Assembly (NCBI RefSeq): GCF_004343585.1
Contig: NZ_SLYW01000008.1
Coordinates: forward strand, 124,001-188,000
Direction of reading: 5' to 3'
Origin: Neorhizobium sp. JUb45
Lineage (GTDB): Bacteria > Pseudomonadota > Alphaproteobacteria > Rhizobiales > Rhizobiaceae
Length of the DNA: 64,000 nt
The notes under the pieces were generated by a model, which was given only the letters and a program-made list of their open reading frames with translations, made no database searches and had not been told where the DNA came from. The translations under genes were made by a program, and so were the position numbers. Positions 33,692 to 41,891 of the stretch are shown here, in pieces (within the stretch, counting starts at the first letter, position 1; every line of letters starts with the position of its first letter).

Positions 33692-36415
33692 ATGGAAAAA
33701 AGTCTTCTCCGTTACATCTGGAGACATACTCGACGGCAGCAGCTGTTCATTCTGGCCATCGTGGCGGCGTCCATGGTGCCGTACTTCCTTGCCTTCGATT
33801 TGCCCAAACAGATCATCAACGGCCCCATCCAGGGCGGCGGCTTCGAAAGCGAAGGCGCGACGCAAGCCTATATGGATTTCACCGTCACGCTGCCGTGGCT
33901 CGGAAACGTCTTTCAGTTCGACGGTATTCCGCTTGATCGTCTGGAAACGCTTGGCGCGTTGTCCGGTGTCTTCCTGCTCCTGGTCATCATCAATGGCCTC
34001 TTCAAATATTACATCAACACCTACAAGGGCCGGCTCGGCGAGCGTCTTCTGCGCCGCATCCGTTTTCAACTGGTCGATCGAATTCTTCGTTTCCCGCCGA
34101 GTTACCTGAAAAAGGTGCATGCGGCGGAAGTGTCGAGCATGGTCAAGGACGAGGTGGAACCCTTCGGTGGCTTTACCGGTGATGCCTTCGTGCAGCCTGC
34201 CATGCTGGGTGGGCAGGCAATTGCGGCCCTGTTCTTCATCATGGTGCAGAATTTCTGGCTGGGCATGATCGCGGCCACCATGGTGGCGATCCAGGTCGGC
34301 ATCATACCGAAAATGCGGCACCGGCTGATCGAACTCGGCCGGCAGCGCCAGGTCACGGCACGCCATTTCGCCGGCAAGGTCAGCGAAATCGTCGAGGGCA
34401 TCGGCACGATCCATGCCTTCGATACCTCGAACTACGAGCGCGCCGACGTTTCTCATCGCCTCGGCCATATCTACAAGATCCGCTACGACCTCTATCAGTG
34501 GAAATTTCTCGTCAAGTTCGTGAACAATTTCCTGTCGCAGCTGACCCCCTTTCTGTTTTATTCGATCGGCGGGTACCTGACGCTACGCGGCAATCTTGAC
34601 GTCGGCCAGCTGATTGCCGTGATCAATGCCTACAAGGATCTGCCCGGCCCGCTGAAGGAACTGATCGACTGGGATCAGGCGCGCCAGGATGTGCAGGTCA
34701 AATACGAGCAGGTGTTGGAGGAATTCGACTCGCCGATGATGATCCCGCCTGCCATTCATGCGCTGGCGGCGAAATCCGAAGACAAGTCGCTTACGCCGCT
34801 TGCCGCCGTCAATGTCACGATCGAAGACCAGAGCGGCGCGAGAGTGGCGGAAGGTGTCTCGGTCAAATTCGAGCGCGGCGAGACGGTTGCCATCATCGAC
34901 AATGCCGGCAGTGGCGCTGAAGCGCTTGCCGAAGCGTTTGGCCGTGTCGTCTGGCCGATCTCCGGCAAGATCACGCTTCAGGAAACGGATTTGCTCGAAT
35001 TGCCGGAATCGGTATCCGGCCGGGCCATTTCCTATTCCGGTGCCGACAGCTATTTTTTCCACGGTACGTTGAAGGACAATCTTCTCTACGGCCTGAAACA
35101 CGCCCCCACATCGACCGTCACCTATAGCGGTCGTGACGCCACGCAGCGTCGCTGGGAGATGCACGAGGCCCGTATGGCGGGCAATGCCGATTTCGATGTT
35201 CATGCAGAATGGCTAGACCGCAGCACCACTTCCGTTCGTCACGGCCAGAAAGATGACCTGAAGAATTCGCTGCTGGCGGCGCTGGATGCCGTCCAGCTGA
35301 CCTCCGACATCATGGATCTGGCCCTTCACTCCAGCTTCGATCCGGAAATTCATACCGAACTTGCGGCCCGTATCGTCGACATGCGGCACGCGTTGCGCTC
35401 GACCTTGGCTGCCAAGGGGCTTTCGCATCTGGTCGTGTTCTTCGAACCCGATCGCTACAATATCGAGGCAAGTGTCGGCGAAAACCTGCTGTTCGGCACC
35501 ATGCGCCAAGGTGTCGGCGGCGAAAACTCGCTGCTCGACAGTGACTTTTTCTACGACGTGCTGCGTTCTGCGGCCCTGCTGGAACCGCTGTTCGATATGG
35601 GCACGGCAATCGCCGAAAACCTTGTCGACATTTTTGGCAGCCTGCCGGAAGACCATCCTTTCTTCCAGCAGATGATCACCTTGAGCGCCGATGAAATCGA
35701 CGTCTATGAACAGTTGTTGCAACGCTTCAAGGATCGGCCTGAGGGTGTCCGGCCGAACCGCGACGAATTGCGGGCGATGCTGCGCCTGAGTTTCAACTAT
35801 GTGGAACTACGCTATCGTTTCGGCCTTTTGACACCGGAGCTTTCGGAAAGGATCGTCAAGGCGCGCGACCTGCTGCACGACAAGCTGCCTGCGCATCTCT
35901 CCGGCCTTATTGAACGCTACGATCCGCATCGCTATATCGCGCTGGCGAGCCTGCGTGAAAACATCCTGTTCGGCAAGCTCAGCCACCGTATCGCCGATGC
36001 CGGTGAGCAGATCCGGGCGGTCGCCTCCGGTGTCATGCATGAGAAGGATCTTTACGCCAGCTTCCTTGGCGTGGGCCTGGAATTCGACATCGGTGCAGGC
36101 GGCAGGCGCTTGACGCTGGTGCAGCGGCAGAAGCTGAATGTGGCACGTTCGCTGATCCGCAGATCGGATTTTTATATCTTTAACAGGGCTCTACCTGGCC
36201 TCGATCGACGCGTACAAAACGAGATCGTTAAAAACGTAGTAGATTTTCTAAAGGAACAGGATCATGATCCTGCGATTATATGGGTGTTGTCCAACACGTC
36301 TCTCGCTCGTTTGTTCAAGAGGGTCGTGGTGTTCGACAGAGGCTCGATCGCAGATGATGGAACATTCGAGACTCTTGAGCAGGAAAGTGGTATATTCAAA
36401 ACGCTGGTAGCCTAG
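33692..36415 (+). CDS. ABC-exporter-like membrane protein with degenerate, enlarged ATPase domain
   Basis: 907 residues. The first 330 form a type IV exporter transmembrane domain, with hydrophobic segments such as FILAIVAASMVPYFLAFDLP and GVFLLLVIINGLF and the coupling-type stretch RLGERLLRRIRFQLVDRIL. From about 380 an ABC ATPase fold is recognisable, but every catalytic motif is changed: the Walker A site reads DNAGSGAEA (403-411, Lys replaced by Ala 409), the signature LSGGQ reads LTLVQ (807-811), Walker B LDE reads IFNRA (N831, R832), and the H-loop has no His. The fold is split by about 300 extra residues that repeat a Q-loop-like ENLLFG segment. ATP hydrolysis looks impossible. The start has no clear ribosome site. 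The cNMP gene follows 39 bases later. Confidence 0.8.
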   Translation: MEKSLLRYIWRHTRRQQLFILAIVAASMVPYFLAFDLPKQIINGPIQGGGFESEGATQAYMDFTVTLPWLGNVFQFDGIPLDRLETLGALSGVFLLLVIINGLFKYYINTYKGRLGERLLRRIRFQLVDRILRFPPSYLKKVHAAEVSSMVKDEVEPFGGFTGDAFVQPAMLGGQAIAALFFIMVQNFWLGMIAATMVAIQVGIIPKMRHRLIELGRQRQVTARHFAGKVSEIVEGIGTIHAFDTSNYERADVSHRLGHIYKIRYDLYQWKFLVKFVNNFLSQLTPFLFYSIGGYLTLRGNLDVGQLIAVINAYKDLPGPLKELIDWDQARQDVQVKYEQVLEEFDSPMMIPPAIHALAAKSEDKSLTPLAAVNVTIEDQSGARVAEGVSVKFERGETVAIIDNAGSGAEALAEAFGRVVWPISGKITLQETDLLELPESVSGRAISYSGADSYFFHGTLKDNLLYGLKHAPTSTVTYSGRDATQRRWEMHEARMAGNADFDVHAEWLDRSTTSVRHGQKDDLKNSLLAALDAVQLTSDIMDLALHSSFDPEIHTELAARIVDMRHALRSTLAAKGLSHLVVFFEPDRYNIEASVGENLLFGTMRQGVGGENSLLDSDFFYDVLRSAALLEPLFDMGTAIAENLVDIFGSLPEDHPFFQQMITLSADEIDVYEQLLQRFKDRPEGVRPNRDELRAMLRLSFNYVELRYRFGLLTPELSERIVKARDLLHDKLPAHLSGLIERYDPHRYIALASLRENILFGKLSHRIADAGEQIRAVASGVMHEKDLYASFLGVGLEFDIGAGGRRLTLVQRQKLNVARSLIRRSDFYIFNRALPGLDRRVQNEIVKNVVDFLKEQDHDPAIIWVLSNTSLARLFKRVVVFDRGSIADDGTFETLEQESGIFKTLVA

Positions 36416-36454
36416 GAGAGGGCTATCAAGCACAGCTGAGCGGTGGTGACGACT

Positions 36455-36916
36455 ATGTTACTGAGGGAAGAAGTACAGCTTTTGCGCCGGATACCTTACT
36501 TTGCGAAGGTGGATCCGTGCCGTCTTAAGCTACTGGCTTTCGCATCCAGCAGGGTCAGCTACGATGCCAACCAGGAGCTCTTTCATCAGGGCGACGCTGG
36601 CGATTGCGCCTACGTTCTTCTGAGTGGCAGCGCGGATATTCTCATGGAAGCCCCTGATGGCGAAGTGAAGATCGGCGAAGTCAAGGGTGACTGCATCGTG
36701 GGCGAAGTCTGCCTGCTCTGTGATGGTGTCCGCACCGCGACCGTTCGCAGCACCACTCCAGTCGAGGCACTCAAGATCTGCAAGGACGCCTTCTCCAAGG
36801 TCCTGATCGATCCGGGTGTGACACGCGAAGTCACTCGCGCATTTGCTGAGCAGCTGCATCGCACGACCAGTGAACTCGATCGTACCCGTGCTGGTCAGCG
36901 TCAGCTGGTCAACTGA
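36455..36916 (+). CDS. Stand-alone cyclic-nucleotide-binding-domain protein
   Basis: 153-residue protein consisting of one Crp/cNMP-binding beta-barrel domain and a short C-terminal helix, with no helix-turn-helix or enzyme domain. The phosphate-binding cassette is visible as VGEVCLLCDGVRTATVRS, with the Glu and Arg that contact the cyclic phosphate and ribose. The start at 36455 follows GGTGGTG; a GTG at 36443 is an alternative. It sits 39 bases after the degenerate ABC gene on the same strand, which suggests it acts as that protein's regulatory partner (inference). Its stop is 2 bases from the stop of the convergent methyltransferase gene. Confidence 0.8.
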   Translation: MLLREEVQLLRRIPYFAKVDPCRLKLLAFASSRVSYDANQELFHQGDAGDCAYVLLSGSADILMEAPDGEVKIGEVKGDCIVGEVCLLCDGVRTATVRSTTPVEALKICKDAFSKVLIDPGVTREVTRAFAEQLHRTTSELDRTRAGQRQLVN

Positions 36917-36918
36917 CC

Positions 36919-37401
36919 TCAGACTGTTTTGCGGTAATAGAAATAACGGCCTTCTTCCACGTTGGGCAGGCGGGGCAGTTCTTCCAGTTGTGGATGTGAC
37001 AGCGGAAGGCCGCTGACGGCAATTCCTCCCTCCGTCAGCATGCCAGCCACCATGTCCGGCAGCCATTGCAGTGTGATGGCGTCCTTTTCCGGATAACCGG
37101 TGCCGATGTCGGAATGCACCAATGCTGCACCTTTGCCGACAAACCCCTGTCCGGTCTCGCGGATTTCCCCCTCGATAAAATCTTCCGGTTCCGGTGCCAG
37201 CGTTTTGTGCGCGGCAAATTGCCGGTCGAACACAACGATGCGACGGTCGCCGAAATTCTCACGCAGATGGCTGTAGGTGCGACCATTGCCGAGGCCGACT
37301 TCAAGAACGGCGCCATCCGGAAGCGAAAGGGCATCGCGGATGTGATTGAGGATATCGCGCTGTGCCGTCATGCGGTTGATAAAACTGTCGAGCCGGCTCA
37401 T
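36919..37401 (-). CDS. Small SAM-dependent methyltransferase (Methyltransf_17-like)
   Basis: 160-residue class I methyltransferase. The SAM-binding motif VLEVGLGNGRTYSHL is at about residues 32-46, followed by the acidic strand end VVFDRQFA and ALVHSDIGTG. The compact size and layout match the Methyltransf_17 group, whose substrates are not established. It lies 9 bases downstream of the UDP-sugar dehydrogenase on the same strand and is probably co-transcribed, so a sugar or glycan substrate is possible but unproven. Confidence 0.75.
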   Translation of the reverse strand: MSRLDSFINRMTAQRDILNHIRDALSLPDGAVLEVGLGNGRTYSHLRENFGDRRIVVFDRQFAAHKTLAPEPEDFIEGEIRETGQGFVGKGAALVHSDIGTGYPEKDAITLQWLPDMVAGMLTEGGIAVSGLPLSHPQLEELPRLPNVEEGRYFYYRKTV

Positions 37402-37410
37402 GGAAGATCC

Positions 37411-38748
37411 TTATGCTTTGACGATGTGATCGGCGCTGATGTTGCGGCGAGCAAAGACATTACGTGTGTCGATGACGAGCGATGACCAGTCGGCAAGCGC
37501 CTGATAATCGACATCGTCGTGATCGGTGGCGACCAGCACGGCATCATAGCTGCGGATATCCGCTTCGCTCCAGCCGATCGACCGGCGTCCGCGCAGATGT
37601 CCGTATTCGCGGGTCTGCGGAATTTCTGGGACAAAGGGATCGCAATAATCAAAATCGCCGCCGCGCTCGAGAATGATCTCCATCAGCTTCAGCGACGGGC
37701 TTTCGCGAATATCCGGCACATTTTTCTTGTAGGCGAGGCCGAGGATGAGAATTTTCGAGCGGCTGAGCGCCTTGCCGGCCTTGATGTCAAGCGCTTCGGC
37801 AAGACGGGTGATCACATGGCGCGGCATGGCCGTGTTGATCTCGCCGGCCAGTTCGATGAATCGCGTTGGCTGATCGTATTCGCGTGATTTCCAGGTCAGG
37901 TAGAACGGGTCGATCGGGATGCAGTGGCCGCCAAGGCCGGGGCCGGGGTAGAATGGCATGTAACCGAACGGTTTTGTCTTGGCCGCATCGATCACGTCCC
38001 AGACATCGATGCCCATGGCCTCGTAGACGACCTTCAATTCATTGACGAGGGCGATATTGACGGCGCGAAAAATGTTCTCCGTCAGTTTTACGGCTTCGGC
38101 TGTTGCGGTCGATGCCACCGGCACCACCGTCTTCACCACCGAGCCGTAAAAGGCCTGCATCATCTCGGTCGCGGCTTCGCCGTCGCCGGCGACGATTTTC
38201 GGAATGGTCGAGGTTTCGAATTCACGGTTGCCGGGATCTTCGCGTTCCGGCGAATAACCGATGAAGAAATCCTCGCCCGAGCGCAGGCCGGATTTTTCGA
38301 GGATCGGCTTCATCACCTCGTCGGTCGTGCCGGGATAGGTGGTCGATTCCAGCACGATCAACTGGCCGGGACGAAGCGTCTCGGCGATCTTTTCGCAGGT
38401 TTTTTCCACGTAGGAGAGATCGGGGTCGCGGTGATGCGTCAAAGGCGTCGGAACGCAGATTGCAATCACGTCGCAATCGCGCAGCTGGGCAAAATCGGTG
38501 GTTGCGGAAAAACGGCCGGCTGCCGTTTCTCCCGCCAGAATATGGTCCGGCACTGCCTCGATGTAACTCTTGCCCGCCTCGATCGCCACCATCTTGGTCG
38601 GGTCGATGTCAAAGCCGGTAACGCAGTAGCCGGCGCGCGCCATGGTCATTGCCAGGGGCAGGCCAACGTAACCAAGTCCGATGACACCGGCGCGGGCGGA
38701 TTTGGATTGAATGGCGGCGAGGAGGGTAGAAGATGGAGTGCTGGTCAC
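37411..38748 (-). CDS. UDP-sugar (probably UDP-N-acetylhexosamine) 6-dehydrogenase
   Basis: 445-residue NAD-dependent nucleotide-sugar dehydrogenase that oxidises C6 of a UDP-sugar to a uronic acid in two steps. The Rossmann motif GVIGLGYVGLPLA is near residue 21. ESTTYPGTTDEV and NIALVNELKVV are family blocks, and the catalytic Cys 276 sits in GPGLGGHCIPIDP. ENIFRAVNIALVNE resembles the WecC/WbpA/TviB branch more than UDP-glucose dehydrogenase, hence the N-acetylhexosamine suggestion. The start is a GTG at 38748 without a strong ribosome site. It supplies an acidic sugar donor to the neighbouring glycosyltransferases (inference). Confidence 0.87.
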   Translation of the reverse strand: MTSTPSSTLLAAIQSKSARAGVIGLGYVGLPLAMTMARAGYCVTGFDIDPTKMVAIEAGKSYIEAVPDHILAGETAAGRFSATTDFAQLRDCDVIAICVPTPLTHHRDPDLSYVEKTCEKIAETLRPGQLIVLESTTYPGTTDEVMKPILEKSGLRSGEDFFIGYSPEREDPGNREFETSTIPKIVAGDGEAATEMMQAFYGSVVKTVVPVASTATAEAVKLTENIFRAVNIALVNELKVVYEAMGIDVWDVIDAAKTKPFGYMPFYPGPGLGGHCIPIDPFYLTWKSREYDQPTRFIELAGEINTAMPRHVITRLAEALDIKAGKALSRSKILILGLAYKKNVPDIRESPSLKLMEIILERGGDFDYCDPFVPEIPQTREYGHLRGRRSIGWSEADIRSYDAVLVATDHDDVDYQALADWSSLVIDTRNVFARRNISADHIVKA

Positions 38749-38907
38749 GGGGAAGGAACCTGAATTTCGATGTCCCTCAGTTGAGTGCAGCGGGCCGAAC
38801 TGTCAAGGGACGGCGGTGGCGCAACTTGGCCGCAGGTCTCGTGCCTCACGCCGGTTCACGGTGATGAGGCTTGCATCAGGCTCGGCTCGGCGTTTATGCC
38901 TTTCTCC

Positions 38908-39996
38908 ATGAAAATCGCCTTCCATGCGCCATTGAAGTCGCCCAACCATCCGGTTCCCTCTGGTGACCGCCTGATGGCGCGGCTGCTGATTGCAGCCTTG
39001 CGCAAGAGTGGTCACGAAGTCGAGATCGCCTCGGAATTTCGCTCGTTTTCTGCAGATCCCGCGGCACTTCCTCGCCTGCAGAAGGAGGCCGGCCTGGAAA
39101 TCGACCGAATCGATGCAGCCTGGCGAGAGGTTGGCCGGCCTGATCTGTGGTTCTGCTATCATCCTTATTACAAGTCGCCTGACCTCATCGGTCCTGCTCT
39201 GTGCAAGGCGCATGGTGTTGCCTATGCAACAGCCGAAGCCTCCTATTCCGAGCGCCGCAATGGTCAGGGCTGGCGTGATCATCAGGCCCTGCTGGGCGCG
39301 GCATTGCGCCTTGCCGCCGTCAATATCGGTTTCACCCGGCGTGATCTCGACGGCATCAGCCAATCGGTGACGGACGCCCGGCTCGAACATCTGCCCCCCT
39401 TCATCGACACGGCTGCTTTTTCCAGTCTGCTGCCGTCTCCAGAGCCGTTTCGGCTTGTCACGGTGGCGATGATGCGCGCAGGCGACAAGCTCAACAGCTA
39501 CACCGCATTGGCCGCTGCACTGAAAAATCTTGCCGATCTTCCGTGGACGTTGTCGATCGTCGGCGATGGCCCCGCGCGCAGTGAAGTGGAAGCATTGTTT
39601 GCCGGATTCCGATCTGATCGCATCGTCTGGCACGGCCAGCTGGCTACGGACGAAATTGCCGGCGTGCTTGCCGCAGGTGCGCTCTATCTCTGGCCCGGTC
39701 ATGGCGAGGCTTACGGTCTTGCCTATCTGGAAGCGCAGGCAGCCGGATTGCCGGTCGTGGCCGAACGTATTGCCGGCGTGCCGGAAGTCGTTATCCATGG
39801 CCGCACAGGGATTTTGACTGCACCCGGTGACGTCGCTGCCTATTCCGCCGCGATCCGGCACTTGCTGCTCGATAACGTTGACCGGAACACGATGGCCAAA
39901 GCCGCCAGGCACTTCGTACTGGACGAACGCTCGCTCAACGGGGCGTCCAGCCGGCTCGACACCATTCTGAAAACCCATCTGGAACATTTGCGATGA
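38908..39996 (+). CDS. Glycosyltransferase family 4 protein
   Basis: 362-residue GT-B fold glycosyltransferase. The N terminus MKIAFHAPLKSPNHPVPSGD has the acceptor-side glycine loop. The donor-binding C-terminal half includes LSIVGDGPARSEVEAL, LWPGHGEAYGLAYLEAQAAG (the GT4 E-x7-E region) and PVVAERIAGVPEVV. The start is uncertain between ATGs at 38896 and 38908. It is divergent from the UDP-sugar dehydrogenase across a gap of about 150 bases. The last four bases overlap the deacetylase-like gene as ATGA. Confidence 0.85.
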   Translation: MKIAFHAPLKSPNHPVPSGDRLMARLLIAALRKSGHEVEIASEFRSFSADPAALPRLQKEAGLEIDRIDAAWREVGRPDLWFCYHPYYKSPDLIGPALCKAHGVAYATAEASYSERRNGQGWRDHQALLGAALRLAAVNIGFTRRDLDGISQSVTDARLEHLPPFIDTAAFSSLLPSPEPFRLVTVAMMRAGDKLNSYTALAAALKNLADLPWTLSIVGDGPARSEVEALFAGFRSDRIVWHGQLATDEIAGVLAAGALYLWPGHGEAYGLAYLEAQAAGLPVVAERIAGVPEVVIHGRTGILTAPGDVAAYSAAIRHLLLDNVDRNTMAKAARHFVLDERSLNGASSRLDTILKTHLEHLR

Positions 39997-40742
39997 CCGA
40001 ACGACTGCTGATCGAGGCGCTGGACAGATTGGCCGCGAATGGCAAGCATGTCGACCTGTGGCTGCGCGATGACGATTGCATCGAACCCAGCGATGCGCTC
40101 GACGCTTTTCTCGGCGCTGCGGCACGCCATCAGATCCCGAGCACACTCGCCGTCATTCCTGCCCATACCGGTGAGGCGCTGGCGAAACGGCTGGAACGTG
40201 AGCCGGATGTTCTGGTCACGATGCATGGCTGGTCGCATGAAAACCATGCGCCGCAAGGCGTCAAGAAGCGCGAACTCGGTCTAGATCGGCCGATTGATGT
40301 CGTCGAGAAACAGCTTCAGCAAGGTCTGGAAATGCTCACCGCCCTGCATGGGCGTCGTTTTTTCCCCATGCTGGTGCCGCCATGGAATCGTATCGATCCG
40401 GCTGTCGTCGCATTACTTCCGGCACTGGGGTACTGCGCGCTTTCCACCTTCGGGCCGGAAAAAGCGGCGGCCGTTCCGATGCTCAACACCCATGTCGATG
40501 TCATCGACTGGCATGGCACCCGCGGCGGTCGCGATGCGGCCGTCCTCTTTGCAGAAACGGCAGCGATCTGCCGGCCGGGGGCGGCCATTGGCGTGCTCAC
40601 CCATCACCTCGTTCATGATGGTGCGGTTGCCGATTTTCTTGAGCGCCTGTTCAGCCTGACAACCGGCCATCCAGGCTGCCGGTGGCGGTCTGCGGCAGAT
40701 ATCCTTGCCTCACCAGCTTTTCCAGCCGATCAGAAAACCTGA
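39993..40742 (+). CDS. Polysaccharide deacetylase-like (NodB-fold) protein
   Basis: 249-residue protein with the metal-site layout of NodB-type deacetylases: Asp 26-28 in WLRDDDC, then HGWSHENH with His 78, 82 and 85, and PPWNRI as the third motif. There is no signal peptide, so it acts in the cytoplasm, perhaps on a lipid- or nucleotide-linked glycan made by its neighbours. It is translationally coupled to the GT4 gene. Its last 33 bases overlap the 3' end of the convergent glycosyltransferase gene. Confidence 0.78.
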   Translation: MTERLLIEALDRLAANGKHVDLWLRDDDCIEPSDALDAFLGAAARHQIPSTLAVIPAHTGEALAKRLEREPDVLVTMHGWSHENHAPQGVKKRELGLDRPIDVVEKQLQQGLEMLTALHGRRFFPMLVPPWNRIDPAVVALLPALGYCALSTFGPEKAAAVPMLNTHVDVIDWHGTRGGRDAAVLFAETAAICRPGAAIGVLTHHLVHDGAVADFLERLFSLTTGHPGCRWRSAADILASPAFPADQKT

Positions 40743-41681
40743 ATCAGAACCTTCCGCCTTTCGCGCGGTATCCAGCACGTCGGCTACCGGCGCTTGCTGT
40801 GCAAGATTTGCGGCCACGAACCGCGTATCCGGCACAGTCACCGCCGCCATACGTGCGAGAAGCGTAAAGATCACCGGTCCTGTTGCCCACCAGGCGGGTG
40901 CGCCCGGCAGTTCCGCCATCACGCCCGGCAGCGCATCAACGAGAATGTCAAACAGCGGATGCTGCGGCGGTGCTGCAATGAACGAATTGGTGAGAAGAAG
41001 GCTTTCGCCGCCGAGGTTGCGTGGCGTCTGTTCCGCCAGTGCCGACAGGCCGACCAATGGTATGAAGGCATCGAAACCGACATCCATGCGGGCCGGGTAC
41101 CAGTCGCAGTCGAGATAGATGCCGCCTTCACGCGCCAAAATCAGGTAACGGGCCACATCGACGGCGCCTGGAAAATCGCCGGCATCGAGAAAAGCCCGGA
41201 AGACCGCATTGTCATGGACGCCAATGGAACGGATATCCTCTTCCTGCCACAGGCGATGATCATAACCCGTGGCTTCTGCATGCCGCTGCCATGCCTCCAC
41301 GCTGGCGGTAACCGGTTTCGAACCGATCCAGACCTGGTGGATCACGCGCGGAACAGGTGCGGCATTGAGCGCCGCCATGCTGCGCCGAGCTGTATCATCC
41401 ACGCGAAAATGCCGGGTTATGCGCTCGGGGTCGGGCACGAGATTGTATTGCAATCCGATACGCGCAACCGCGTCACCCTCGGCCTTGGCGAGCTTGAGAA
41501 AGGACGCATGCAATTTGCGCGGCATGCCCAGCAACGTCATGGGACCCAAACTGTCGATCGATTGCGACGTGAGGCCGGTGCGAAGCTCTTCGAGCAGCGC
41601 GCGCGCTTCTGCCAGACGGTGATCGGCGATCAGGTTTCTGGCCGCTTGCAGAGTTGCCTTCTCGCCGCCTCTGATACCCAT
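40710..41681 (-). CDS. DXD-type glycosyltransferase (Gly_transf_sug family)
   Basis: 323-residue GT-A enzyme. The domain starts near residue 108 with VPRVIHQVWIG, a typical opening of the OCH1/Gly_transf_sug family. The donor and metal motif D191-C-D193 is in GGIYLDCDWYPA, and ARYLILAREGGIYLD is strongly conserved. The first hundred residues are helical and not recognised. A GGGAG lies ahead of the start. It is convergent with and overlaps the deacetylase-like gene by 33 bases, and divergent from the ABC importer operon. Confidence 0.84.
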   Translation of the reverse strand: MGIRGGEKATLQAARNLIADHRLAEARALLEELRTGLTSQSIDSLGPMTLLGMPRKLHASFLKLAKAEGDAVARIGLQYNLVPDPERITRHFRVDDTARRSMAALNAAPVPRVIHQVWIGSKPVTASVEAWQRHAEATGYDHRLWQEEDIRSIGVHDNAVFRAFLDAGDFPGAVDVARYLILAREGGIYLDCDWYPARMDVGFDAFIPLVGLSALAEQTPRNLGGESLLLTNSFIAAPPQHPLFDILVDALPGVMAELPGAPAWWATGPVIFTLLARMAAVTVPDTRFVAANLAQQAPVADVLDTARKAEGSDSGFLIGWKSW

Positions 41682-41785
41682 GTGATAACGCTCCCGCCGC
41701 TCCTGATTGCCCTTTGCGGCTACGACGTTTTCCGCCTTTCGGTCAAACGCTTTCGTCTTTTGGAACCATCTTGCGTTTTGCGATT

Positions 41786-41802
41786 TCTGTCACATGGACA
41801 GA
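41786..41802. promoter_or_regulatory. Small inverted repeat in the gap upstream of the ABC importer operon
   Basis: TCTGTC and GACAGA arms around a 5-base centre in the 210-base divergent gap 41682-41891. It may be an operator or an mRNA hairpin; I see no clear -35/-10 pair associated with it. Confidence 0.3.
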
Positions 41803-41891
41803 GGGAGGCGGCGTGCTATACGCTGCGTCAGAATTGTCCAGAAATTGGCCTGCTTTGACTGCGCCATGACGAAGGGCATCGGGGAAATGAA

